Assembly (NCBI RefSeq): GCF_001659985.1
Contig: NZ_LYCS01000006.1
Coordinates: forward strand, 1-64,000
From: Oceanobacillus sp. Castelsardo
GTDB taxonomy: Bacteria; Bacillota; Bacilli; Bacillales; Amphibacillaceae
Direction: 5' to 3'
DNA length: 64,000 nt
Part shown: positions 35,044 to 43,751 of the stretch, piece after piece
Layout of the letters: each line of letters starts with the position of its first letter
Position numbering within the stretch: the stretch's first letter is position 1
Position numbers and translations under genes: made by a program
Notes under the pieces: model-generated
Database searches by the model: none
The model's input: the letters and a program-made list of their open reading frames with translations, nothing else
Told to the model about the DNA's origin: nothing

Positions 35044-36339
35044 ATGTCGAAAAATATGCTTATTTCTAATGCAAATCAAGTAGTTACAATGGCTGGACAT
35101 TCAGTTAATCCGGCTAAAAAAGAAGCAATGTCACATCTCAATGTAATAGAGAATGGAAGTATTTGGATTGAAAATGGGAGAATTGTTGAAGTAGGTCCGG
35201 ATGATGTAATTCGAGAAAAATATAAAATACAAATAAGTTCAGCTGAACAAGTTGATGCAACAAATAAAACAGTAACTCCAGGTCTAGTTGATCCGCATAC
35301 ACATATTGTTCATGCGGGCACTCGTGAGAATGAATATGCTATGCGCCTTCAGGGGAAAACGTATATGGAAATTATGGAAGCTGGTGGAGGAATCCATGCA
35401 ACAACTCGTGCTACTCAGGAAGCAAGCTTTGATGAACTATATAAGGAATCAAAAAAACGTTTGGACAAATTTCTATTACATGGTGTCACTACCGTAGAGG
35501 CAAAAAGTGGTTATGGACTTACATTAGAGCATGAGATCAAGCAACTTGAAGTGGCTGAGCAGCTACAAAAGGATCACCCGATTGATCTTGTTTCTACATT
35601 TATGGGTGCACATGCCGTGCCGCTAGGTGACAAGAAAGACCCAGAACGATTTGTTGATCGAGTTATTAATGAAATGATTCCCGAGGTTGCTAAGAGAAAT
35701 TTGGCTAAATTTAATGATGTATTTTGCGAACGCGGTGTATTTACACCTGAACAATCTAGAAAAATATTAGAAGCTGGCAAAAAGCACGGACTTATTCCAA
35801 AAATTCATGCAGATGAGATTGAACCATATGCTGGTGCAGAATTAGCAGCAGAAGTTGGAGCCATTTCAGCTGATCACCTTCTTAAAGCATCAGATGAAGG
35901 GATACAAGCCATGGCTAAAGCGGAAGTTGTTGGAGTGTTATTACCTGGAACGGCCTTCTTCTTGATGGCTGAATTTGCCAAGGCTAGAAGGATGATTGAT
36001 GCTGGTGTTGCTGTGGCACTTTCTACTGACCAAAATCCAGGATCGTCGCCAACTATTTCACTTCCTTTCATAATGAATCTTGGATGTCTGAAAATGGGGA
36101 TGACGCCGGAGGAAGTATTGACTGCTACTACAATAAATGCAGCACATGCTATTGGATTTGCGAATGAAGTTGGAAGTCTAGAAGCTGGTAAAAAGGCGGA
36201 CATTACCATTTTTGATGTTCCAAATTACTTAACACTATCTTATCAATATGGAATGAATCATGTGGATACAGTTATAAAGAATGGTAAACCACTTGTTGTT
36301 GGGGGTAGGTTGCATGAGTTATCCTTATCCGATGCTTAA
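35044..36339 (+). CDS. hutI: Imidazolonepropionase
   Basis: This enzyme performs the third step of histidine degradation, hydrolysing 4-imidazolone-5-propionate to N-formimidoyl-glutamate. The 431-residue amidohydrolase has the metal motif VDPHTHIVHAGTRENEY, the conserved GGGIHATTRATQ loop, FMGAHAVP, KIHADEIEPYAGAELAAEVGA and STDQNPGSSPT. GGGAGGG precedes the ATG. It overlaps the next gene, hutG, by 26 bases, so the two are translationally linked. In B. subtilis hutI sits inside a single hutPHUIGM operon; here it has been separated and placed first. Confidence 0.96.
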   Translation: MSKNMLISNANQVVTMAGHSVNPAKKEAMSHLNVIENGSIWIENGRIVEVGPDDVIREKYKIQISSAEQVDATNKTVTPGLVDPHTHIVHAGTRENEYAMRLQGKTYMEIMEAGGGIHATTRATQEASFDELYKESKKRLDKFLLHGVTTVEAKSGYGLTLEHEIKQLEVAEQLQKDHPIDLVSTFMGAHAVPLGDKKDPERFVDRVINEMIPEVAKRNLAKFNDVFCERGVFTPEQSRKILEAGKKHGLIPKIHADEIEPYAGAELAAEVGAISADHLLKASDEGIQAMAKAEVVGVLLPGTAFFLMAEFAKARRMIDAGVAVALSTDQNPGSSPTISLPFIMNLGCLKMGMTPEEVLTATTINAAHAIGFANEVGSLEAGKKADITIFDVPNYLTLSYQYGMNHVDTVIKNGKPLVVGGRLHELSLSDA

Positions 36340-37303
36340 GATGCCAAACATGATTTGGTCAAAGCAAACAGATAAAATGAGTGATTTAAAAGTACATGAA
36401 TGGATTGAAACAGTTGGAGACTTACCAATAGATTGGTCGCATTATGATGTGACGATACTTGGTATTCCTCTTTCTAAATCTTCCATTAGTACATCGGCAG
36501 CAAGTGAGAATCCAGACGCAATGAGGCAAGCATGGAAGTCGTTTGGAACGTATAATTTGGATGAAGATATTGATTTAGCAGATTTAAACGTAATTGATCT
36601 AGGTGATGTTAAACAACATGTTACAAATATAGAGTATACACATGAACAGATTAGAAAGGCAATGGTTGCTATGCGTACCCATCATCCTCATACCTTGCCT
36701 ATCTCAATTGGTGGTGACCATTCCGTAACTGCCGAGTTAGTAAAAGGATGGAAAGTGGCTCACCCAAACGAAACAATTGGTATTTTACAATTAGATTCTC
36801 ATTTTGATTTACGAGATTTGGAAAGTTTGGGGCCTGCAAATGGTACACCAATTCGAAATTTAATCGAAAGTAAAACAGTAGAGGGAAATCAAGTGCATAA
36901 TATTGGTCTTCATGGATTTTTCAATGCAAAAGAACTAAAAGTATATGCAGACCAGGTTGGTGTTCATTATACGACGATGAAGCTTGCCCGGAAAGAAGGG
37001 GTTTGTAACACGATTAAAAAGGCGCTTGAAGAGTTAAATAAACAAGTAGACAGCATATATTTAACAGTAGATATGGATGTATTAGACATTATCCATGGAC
37101 CTGGAACACCTGCTGGGGCACCAGGGGGCATGTACACAGAAGAATTATTTGATGCGGTACAAATTGCTGGAGAACACCCGAAAGTAAATGCAATGGATAT
37201 AGTTTGCCTTGATCCAAGGAAAGATGTGGAACAAATAACAGTGAAAACAGCGGTGCATGTGATGTTATCCTTTTTAACAGGATTTTGCAAGAGGGAAAAA
37301 TGA
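36314..37303 (+). CDS. hutG: Formimidoylglutamase
   Basis: This member of the arginase/agmatinase family hydrolyses N-formimidoyl-glutamate to glutamate and formamide, ending the Hut pathway. Manganese-site motifs are ISIGGDHSVTAEL, LQLDSHFDLRD (the family usually has DAH-D) and LTVDMDVLD. The 329-residue length is normal. The ATG at 36314 follows GGGGGTAGG within the end of hutI. A promoter for hutP begins about 50 bases after its stop. Confidence 0.93.
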   Translation: MSYPYPMLKMPNMIWSKQTDKMSDLKVHEWIETVGDLPIDWSHYDVTILGIPLSKSSISTSAASENPDAMRQAWKSFGTYNLDEDIDLADLNVIDLGDVKQHVTNIEYTHEQIRKAMVAMRTHHPHTLPISIGGDHSVTAELVKGWKVAHPNETIGILQLDSHFDLRDLESLGPANGTPIRNLIESKTVEGNQVHNIGLHGFFNAKELKVYADQVGVHYTTMKLARKEGVCNTIKKALEELNKQVDSIYLTVDMDVLDIIHGPGTPAGAPGGMYTEELFDAVQIAGEHPKVNAMDIVCLDPRKDVEQITVKTAVHVMLSFLTGFCKREK

Positions 37304-37356
37304 TTAATTATTATTATTATTAATATTATGTTTTTCGATATTTCTGAAACAATATA

Positions 37357-37386
37357 TTGACTATTTTTATTATTTTGACATATAAT
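37357..37386 (+). promoter_or_regulatory. SigA-type promoter of hutP-hutH
   Basis: TTGACT (37357-37362) and TATAAT (37381-37386) are separated by 18 bases, 50 bases before hutP. Confidence 0.75.
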
Positions 37387-37436
37387 GGTATTAGTTATTA
37401 GTGGATAGTTATATGTATATCTTAAGGAGTACCTGT

Positions 37437-37874
37437 ATGACCCAAAAAATTAGAATAGGTAAGATAGCAACGATGCTTGCTATGTTAGATGACAAGGAAC
37501 GAAGTCATTTTGAAGATGCATTTAATGATGTAGATATTTGCCTTGGTAAAGTAGGGACAATGAATATACAGAAAGTAATCTCATCGGTTGAGACCGCCGT
37601 TAAAAGATTGAATCTAATTGAGGACGGAATTTATAGAGAAACACATGCGTTATACCATACCATTGTAGAAGCTCTTGAAGGAATAACAAGAGGGCAATTA
37701 ACCCTAGGTGAAACAATGCGTACAGTAGGCTTACGGTTTGCGGTTGTACGTGGTAAACCGTATACAAATCCACAAGAAGGCGAATGGATTGCTGTAGCCT
37801 TTTATGGAACAATTGGTGCGCCGATAAAGGGTTTAGAACATGAAGCGATAGGACTTGGGATTAATCATATATAA
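37437..37874 (+). CDS. hutP: Hut operon antiterminator HutP
   Basis: This 145-residue RNA-binding protein binds the hut leader RNA in the presence of histidine and magnesium, preventing termination and allowing hutH expression. The conserved core is obvious: GLRFAVVRGKPY and WIAVAFYGTIGAPIKGLEHEAIGLGINHI, which carries the histidines that coordinate the metal and histidine. ATG at 37437 follows AAGGAG. Its RNA target, three UAG triplets and a terminator, lies just downstream between hutP and hutH, the same arrangement as in B. subtilis. Confidence 0.95.
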   Translation: MTQKIRIGKIATMLAMLDDKERSHFEDAFNDVDICLGKVGTMNIQKVISSVETAVKRLNLIEDGIYRETHALYHTIVEALEGITRGQLTLGETMRTVGLRFAVVRGKPYTNPQEGEWIAVAFYGTIGAPIKGLEHEAIGLGINHI

Positions 37875-37902
37875 TTGAATAGAATAGTAAAATCATGACC
37901 TA

Positions 37903-37919
37903 TAGTGATTAGTTAATAG
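37903..37919 (+). promoter_or_regulatory. HutP-binding RNA site, three UAG triplets
   Basis: TAG-TGAT-TAG-TTAA-TAG: three TAG triplets separated by exactly four bases each, the known recognition pattern of HutP. The last triplet starts within the foot of the terminator stem. Confidence 0.85.
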
Positions 37920-37968
37920 GAGGTGATGATGGCTTATTTAAGTATGCCATTATCTCCTCCTTTAATTT
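37918..37968 (+). terminator. HutP-controlled terminator before hutH
   Basis: AGGAGGTGATGATGGC (37918-37933) pairs with 37946-37961 apart from two mismatch or wobble positions, and is followed by TTAATTTT. HutP bound to the overlapping UAG triplets would block its formation. The stem contains an AGGAGG sequence that does not serve a start codon. Confidence 0.85.
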
Positions 37969-38001
37969 TGGACTTTTAATGAAAAAAAGGGGGAATTTCC
38001 A

Positions 38002-39513
38002 ATGATAGAGTTAAATGGAAATACGCTAACAATAGAACAATTAAAAAAGATCCTTATTAATCAAGAGGGAGTAACCATCTCTGAGGAAAGTAAGAATAAG
38101 GTTTATGAAAGTAGAAGTGCAGTAGAGCGGATAGTGGCTGAAAAAGAAATTGTTTATGGAATAAATACTGGTTTTGGAAAATTAAGTGATGTCATGGTTC
38201 ATGAAGAAGACGTGGAAGACTTACAATTGAATTTAATTCGATCTCATGCTTGTAGTGTAGGGGAGCCATTCCCTGAAATCGTTTCACGAGCAATGATGGT
38301 GTTACGGTTAAATGCATTATTAAAAGGATATTCTGGTGTACGGCCAGTTTTAGTAGAATTACTAGCCGAATTTATCAATAAAAGAATCCATCCAGTTATT
38401 CCGCAACAGGGATCACTTGGTGCTTCTGGTGATTTAGCTCCTCTCGCTCACTTAGCACTAGCTTTGATAGGTGAGGGGAAAGTATATGATGATTCAGGCC
38501 AGATTGTAGAATCTGCAAAAGTGTTAGCTGATAAAGGGGTATACCCAATTGTTCTAAATTCAAAAGAAGGATTAGCACTTATTAATGGAACTCAGGCAAT
38601 GGTAGCAATTGGAGTAGTAAATTATATTGAGGCTGAACAAATTGCTTATGATAGTGAATGGATTGCAGCAATGACTATGGAAGGCTTGGAAGGTATTATA
38701 GACGCATTCCATCCAGCTGTACATGAGGTAAGGGGATATCCTCAACAGTTTGCTGTTGCTAATAGAATGAGAGAATGGTTAGATGGAAGTCAGTTGATTA
38801 CTCGTCAAGGTGAAAAACGCGTTCAAGATGCCTATTCCTTGCGTTGTATCCCTCAAATCCATGGTGCATCCTGGCAAGCACTTGATTATGTTAAGGAAAA
38901 ATTAGAGATAGAAATAAATGCAGCGACAGATAATCCACTTATCCTTGATAATGGGAAATTAGTTATTTCAGGTGGAAACTTCCATGGCCAACCAATCGCA
39001 TTTGCAATGGATTTTTTGAAAATTGCTGTAGCTGAACTTGCCAATATATCTGAACGACGTGTTGAACGATTGGTAAATCCACAATTAAATGACTTACCAC
39101 CATTTTTAAGTCCACAACCAGGATTACAGTCAGGTGCGATGATTATGCAATATGTAGCAGCATCACTTGTTTCTGAAAATAAAACATTATCCCACCCGGC
39201 GAGTGTGGATTCAATTCCTTCATCTGCGAATCAAGAAGATCATGTAAGCATGGGAACAACTGCAGCACGTCATGCAAGTCTCATCATACAAAATACAAGA
39301 CGTGTACTAGCGATTGAATGTATTTGTGCACTTCAGGCAGCTGAATACAAAGGTGTAAGTAAGTTGTCACCAAAGTTACAAGTGAAGTGGAATACGTTTA
39401 GAGAAATTGTGCCAAGTATTACAAAGGATAGGGTGTTTTCAGAAAATATTGAAGAAGTTAATAACGCTTTGAACCCTATTAAGAGAACGTTAGTAACAAT
39501 AAAAAATGTCTAA
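38002..39513 (+). CDS. hutH: Histidine ammonia-lyase
   Basis: This enzyme removes ammonia from L-histidine to form urocanate, the first Hut step. The 503-residue protein contains the triad that cyclises into the MIO cofactor ([17 protein letters not shown]), the TGFGKLSDV loop, NGTQAM, and the active-site region ATDNPLI and [23 protein letters not shown] precedes the ATG. Its expression should be gated by the HutP antiterminator directly upstream. The gene that usually follows, hutU, is displaced here by a CoA-transferase and an acyl-CoA dehydrogenase. Confidence 0.96.
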   Translation: MIELNGNTLTIEQLKKILINQEGVTISEESKNKVYESRSAVERIVAEKEIVYGINTGFGKLSDVMVHEEDVEDLQLNLIRSHACSVGEPFPEIVSRAMMVLRLNALLKGYSGVRPVLVELLAEFINKRIHPVIPQQGSLGASGDLAPLAHLALALIGEGKVYDDSGQIVESAKVLADKGVYPIVLNSKEGLALINGTQAMVAIGVVNYIEAEQIAYDSEWIAAMTMEGLEGIIDAFHPAVHEVRGYPQQFAVANRMREWLDGSQLITRQGEKRVQDAYSLRCIPQIHGASWQALDYVKEKLEIEINAATDNPLILDNGKLVISGGNFHGQPIAFAMDFLKIAVAELANISERRVERLVNPQLNDLPPFLSPQPGLQSGAMIMQYVAASLVSENKTLSHPASVDSIPSSANQEDHVSMGTTAARHASLIIQNTRRVLAIECICALQAAEYKGVSKLSPKLQVKWNTFREIVPSITKDRVFSENIEEVNNALNPIKRTLVTIKNV

Positions 39514-39567
39514 ATAGTTACCTCCCTATTCCGTGAAAAAACACATGTATATTATTTTACTTAATAA

Positions 39568-39583
39568 TCGTAAAATAGTGCAC
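39568..39583 (+). promoter_or_regulatory. Shared 16-bp motif upstream of the CoA-transferase/urocanase operon
   Basis: TCGTAAAATAGTGCAC is identical at 15 of 16 positions to 47067-47082, upstream of the aminotransferase operon. In both places an A/T-rich TAAAA-type -10 candidate follows within ten bases, so the motif would overlap the -35 region, a typical site for an AraC-type activator. Confidence 0.6.
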
Positions 39584-39678
39584 TAAAACATAAAATATCA
39601 TCCTTGTCATTAACCAAAATTTAGTTGAAAATGGGTATAAGAATAATTAGACAATTTGGAATGGGGGGATTATTCAGC

Positions 39679-40824
39679 ATGAAGCAACCTCTTAGCAACA
39701 TCAAAGTACTAGACTTTAGTAGAGTTCTAGCAGGACCATACTGCACCATGCTACTCGCTGATATGGGGGCGGAAGTGATTAAAATTGAAAGGCCAAATAC
39801 GGGAGATGATACAAGGGCATTTGGTCCATTTCAAAATGGTGAAAGTGGATATTTTATGTTCTTAAATCGAGGTAAAAAGAGTATTGAATTAGATTTGAAG
39901 AGTCCGGAGTCTATGAAGGTTATCCACGATCTTGTGAAAGAGGCGGATGTCGTGGTGGAAAATTTTAGACCTGGTGTGATGAAAAAACTTGGTTTAGATT
40001 ATGAAAGTTTAATAGGTATTAATCCTAAAATCATTTATGCCTCTATTTCTGGTTTTGGTCAATATGGACCTTACAGCCAACGTCCGGCATATGATTTGGT
40101 AGCACAAGCAATGGGTGGGCTAGCTAGTATTACCGGATTTCCTGATCAACCACCAACAAAAGCCGGAGCATCCTTAGGAGATATGAGTGCTGCTCTTTAT
40201 GCGGCATATGGAATCATGGTTTCTTTATTTCATCGTGAACGAACAGGAGAAGGGCAGTATATTGATATCGCTATGGTGGATTCAATCTTTTCTTTACTGG
40301 AAAGTAATGTCATGAGATATACATCGGAAAATATTGTACCAGAGCGCATTGGTAATCGTCACCCTATAAGTGCGCCGTTTGACTTTTATAAAGCAAATGA
40401 TGGTTACATAGTTATTGCTGTAGCAAATGATAAATTATTTGAGCGTTTCTGCAGAGTTATGGATTGCATGGATTTAAATAATGATCCAAGATTTTATACG
40501 GATTTTGAAAGAGAGAAAAATCAAGCAGCTTTAAAGGAAATTATAGAAAAATGGTTGAAAGCGTATACGGTGGAAGAGGCTGTAGAACTTATCAATCAAG
40601 CAGGGGTCCCTAGTTCACCGATTTTAAATATCGATGAAATTTGTGAAAGTGAACATATGAGAATAAGAGAAATGCTTATTGGAGTAGAACATCCAAAAGC
40701 TGGAAAGACAAGAATTCCTGGTAACCCTGTCAAACTATCAAAAACACCACCAATTATAAATAATCCTAGTCCTAATCTGGGAGAACATAATAATCACTAT
40801 ATTAACAAACTACAGAATAAATAA
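39679..40824 (+). CDS. Class III (CaiB/BaiF) CoA-transferase
   Basis: This 381-residue protein moves CoA between carboxylic acids. Family features are VLDFSRVLAGPYCTMLLADMGAEVIKIE at the start, NRGKKSIELDL, and the catalytic aspartate in GASLGDMSAALYAAYG (about residue 170). It is the first gene of an operon with an acyl-CoA dehydrogenase and two urocanase genes. From that setting I infer that it activates imidazole propionate (or a similar acid) to a CoA thioester and may recover CoA from urocanoyl-CoA. GGGGGGA lies before the ATG at 39679; the longer frame from 39625 has no site. Confidence 0.9.
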   Translation: MKQPLSNIKVLDFSRVLAGPYCTMLLADMGAEVIKIERPNTGDDTRAFGPFQNGESGYFMFLNRGKKSIELDLKSPESMKVIHDLVKEADVVVENFRPGVMKKLGLDYESLIGINPKIIYASISGFGQYGPYSQRPAYDLVAQAMGGLASITGFPDQPPTKAGASLGDMSAALYAAYGIMVSLFHRERTGEGQYIDIAMVDSIFSLLESNVMRYTSENIVPERIGNRHPISAPFDFYKANDGYIVIAVANDKLFERFCRVMDCMDLNNDPRFYTDFEREKNQAALKEIIEKWLKAYTVEEAVELINQAGVPSSPILNIDEICESEHMRIREMLIGVEHPKAGKTRIPGNPVKLSKTPPIINNPSPNLGEHNNHYINKLQNK

Positions 40825-40839
40825 GAGGAGGAATTACTG

Positions 40840-41979
40840 GTGAATTACGATTTAACAGATGAACAATTGTCTATACGAAAAATGGTTCGAGAGTTTAGTG
40901 AAGAAGTGTTAGTCCCACGAGCGGCTGAAATTGACGAAGAAAATCGTTTTCCAACAGAACATATTCCAAGGTTAGCAGAACTTGGATTAATGGGGATTGC
41001 TTATCCAGAAGAAGACGGTGGAGTTGGGGCTGACTCTATTACAGAAGCAATCGCTGTAGAAGAGATAACACGAGGATGTGCAGCAACAGGTTCTATTTTA
41101 ACGGCACATTATTTAGGGATTGATGGATTATACCTTGCTTCTAATCGAGAGCAAAGAGAAAAATATTTAGTTCCTGGTTGTACTGGAGAAAACCTGTTTG
41201 CCTTTTGTTTAACAGAACCCAATGGTGGTACAGATGTATCCTCTATGAAAACCAATGCAAGACTTGAAGGTGATGAATATGTTCTAAATGGATCAAAAAT
41301 CTTCATTACTAATGGTGCTTATGCAGATACACTTGTAGTCTATGCAAAGACTGATACATCAAAAGGTAACAAAGGGATTAGTGCTTTTATCGTTGAAAAG
41401 GGAACACCGGGGCTCTCCTATGGTGCTGGTGATGACAAAATGGGAATCCGAGGAGCAAGAACGCATGAAATTATTTTTGAGAACTGTCGTATTCCTAAAG
41501 AAAATTTAATTGGAAAAGAAGGAGAAGGTTTTAAAATTGCAATGACTGTAGTTGATCGTGGACGTATTGGTATCGCATCAATGGCTGTTGGACTTGCGCA
41601 AGCAGCTTTAGACGAAGCCATTGCTTATTCCAAAGAAAGAATTGCTTTCAATGAATCAATCTCTAAATTCCAAGGGATTCAGTGGATGTTAGCTGAAATG
41701 TCCACTGAACTCGAAATAGGGCGTTTATATACGTATTATGCTGCTAGTTTAAAAGATAAAAAAGGCTACCGACTTTCTAAAGAAGCATCCATTGCCAAAT
41801 TATTCACTTCTGAAGCGTCCAATAGAATTATTCATAAAGCAGTACAAATTCATGGTGGATATGGATTTATGAAAGAATATCCAGTTGAAAGATTCTATAG
41901 GGATCAACGTATTTTAGAAATATTTGAAGGAACATCTCAGGTGCAAAAAATGGTGATATCTCATCATCTACTTAAATAA
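40840..41979 (+). CDS. Acyl-CoA dehydrogenase
   Basis: This 379-residue FAD enzyme of the acyl-CoA dehydrogenase family has FAFCLTEPNGGTDVSSMKTNA and SKIFITNGAYAD for FAD/substrate binding, and a C-terminal YRDQRILEIFEGTSQVQKMVISHHL with the catalytic glutamate in EGTSQ. It should therefore be an authentic alpha,beta-dehydrogenase that hands electrons to ETF. It is 15 bases after the CoA-transferase gene and 36 bases before hutU, so its likely role is to make a urocanate-like unsaturated acyl-CoA. Short-chain fatty acyl-CoA is the alternative. GTG follows GAGGAGGAA. Confidence 0.9.
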   Translation: MNYDLTDEQLSIRKMVREFSEEVLVPRAAEIDEENRFPTEHIPRLAELGLMGIAYPEEDGGVGADSITEAIAVEEITRGCAATGSILTAHYLGIDGLYLASNREQREKYLVPGCTGENLFAFCLTEPNGGTDVSSMKTNARLEGDEYVLNGSKIFITNGAYADTLVVYAKTDTSKGNKGISAFIVEKGTPGLSYGAGDDKMGIRGARTHEIIFENCRIPKENLIGKEGEGFKIAMTVVDRGRIGIASMAVGLAQAALDEAIAYSKERIAFNESISKFQGIQWMLAEMSTELEIGRLYTYYAASLKDKKGYRLSKEASIAKLFTSEASNRIIHKAVQIHGGYGFMKEYPVERFYRDQRILEIFEGTSQVQKMVISHHLLK

Positions 41980-42015
41980 TGTATTGAACAATAAAATTAT
42001 AGGAGGTACTATTAA

Positions 42016-43686
42016 ATGAAGACAGAGAATATAGAAAAGAGGAATATTAAGGCGCCAACAGGAAATCAACTTACATGTAAAGGATGGATACAAGAAGCGG
42101 CTATGCGAATGTTGATGAATAACTTAGATCCTGAAGTAGCGGAAAATCCGGATGAACTAGTTGTATATGGTGGTATTGGAAAAGCTGCTCGGAATTGGGA
42201 AAGTTATGAGGCAATTGTTGAGTCTTTAAAAAAACTAGAAAATGATGAAACATTACTTGTTCAATCAGGAAAACCTGTAGGAATCTTTAGAACTCATGCT
42301 CAATCACCAAGAGTTCTAATTGCAAATTCCAACCTAGTACCTGCATGGGCGAATTGGGACCACTTCTATGAACTTGAACAAAAAGATTTAATGATGTATG
42401 GCCAAATGACTGCAGGTAGTTGGATTTATATTGGTGCCCAAGGGATCCTACAGGGAACATATTTAAGTTTTGTTGAAGCAGGGAAAAAAGTATTTGGTAC
42501 ACCAGATTTAACTGGTAAATTTATTTTAACTGGTGGAATGGGTGGAATGAGTGGAGCCCAGCCACTTGCTGGAAAAATGGCTAAAGGTGTTATTCTAGTT
42601 GTTGAAGTGGACCGTAAGAGAATTGAAAGAAAAATAAAAGAAGGTTACTGTGATTATATTTGCGAAAATCTTGATGAAGCACTTGAGATGGTTCAAACGC
42701 TTACGGCTAAAGGTGAACCGGCATCAATTGGTTTGGTTGGTAACTGTGCCGACGTTTATCCAGAAATCTTGAAACGTGGACTTATTCCGGATATTGTTAC
42801 GGACCAAACAAGTGCGCATGATCCAATTAATGGATACGTTCCTCATGGCATTAGTTATAATGAAGCACTAGAACTGCGTAAAAACAATCCTAAATCCTAT
42901 GAACAAAAGGCAAAAGAATCAATGGCTGTACATGTTCAGGCAATGCTAGATCTGCAAAAAGCTGGAGCAGAAACATTTGACTATGGAAATAATATTCGTG
43001 CATACGCAAAAGAAGCAGGAGTGGAGAATGCATTTGATTTTCCTGGATTTGTTCCTGCTTACTTAAGACCACTTTTCTGTGAAGGAAAAGGACCATTCCG
43101 TTGGGCTGCATTATCAGGTGATCCAGAAGACATCTACAAGACAGATCAAGTAGCAAAAGAAATGTTTTCTGAGGATGAAGCATTAGTGAATTGGATTGAG
43201 ATGGCTCAGAAAATGGTGAAATGGCAAGGATTACCGTCCCGAATCTGTTGGTTAGGATATGGGGACCGTCACCGCTTTGCATTGAAGATAAATGAAATGG
43301 TTGCTAGTGGAGAAATTAATGCACCAGTTGTATTTGGTAGAGACCATTTGGATTGTGGATCTGTTGCATCACCAAACCGTGAAACAGAATCAATGAAAGA
43401 TGGAAGCGATGCAGTAGCAGATTGGCCAATCCTTAATGCTTTAGTAAATGCAACTGGAGGAGCAGGATGGGTAAGTGTCCACCAAGGTGGAGGAGTTGGC
43501 ATGGGCTACTCAATCCATGCAGGACAGGTACTTGTTGCAGATGGATCAAAAGAGGCCGCAGAACGCATTGAGCGTGTACTTATTTCTGATCCAGGGATGG
43601 GAGTTATTCGTCATGCGGATGCTGGTTATGAAAAAGCAATTAAAGTAGCTAAGGAAAAGAACGTTAAAATTCCTATGCAGAAATAG
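42016..43686 (+). CDS. hutU: Urocanate hydratase
   Basis: This NAD+-containing enzyme hydrates urocanate to 4-imidazolone-5-propionate, the second Hut step. The 556-residue protein is a standard urocanase: [48 protein letters not shown], the signature [10 protein letters not shown] with the active cysteine C411, [18 protein letters not shown] and [19 protein letters not shown] precedes the ATG. It lies in one transcription unit with a CoA-transferase, an acyl-CoA dehydrogenase and a second, divergent urocanase. Confidence 0.96.
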   Translation: MKTENIEKRNIKAPTGNQLTCKGWIQEAAMRMLMNNLDPEVAENPDELVVYGGIGKAARNWESYEAIVESLKKLENDETLLVQSGKPVGIFRTHAQSPRVLIANSNLVPAWANWDHFYELEQKDLMMYGQMTAGSWIYIGAQGILQGTYLSFVEAGKKVFGTPDLTGKFILTGGMGGMSGAQPLAGKMAKGVILVVEVDRKRIERKIKEGYCDYICENLDEALEMVQTLTAKGEPASIGLVGNCADVYPEILKRGLIPDIVTDQTSAHDPINGYVPHGISYNEALELRKNNPKSYEQKAKESMAVHVQAMLDLQKAGAETFDYGNNIRAYAKEAGVENAFDFPGFVPAYLRPLFCEGKGPFRWAALSGDPEDIYKTDQVAKEMFSEDEALVNWIEMAQKMVKWQGLPSRICWLGYGDRHRFALKINEMVASGEINAPVVFGRDHLDCGSVASPNRETESMKDGSDAVADWPILNALVNATGGAGWVSVHQGGGVGMGYSIHAGQVLVADGSKEAAERIERVLISDPGMGVIRHADAGYEKAIKVAKEKNVKIPMQK

Positions 43687-43751
43687 TAGTAAGCGTATCC
43701 TTCGGTTTTGTAGGGAAGGAAACGCGAATATGAATGAGAGGAGGAAACCAT

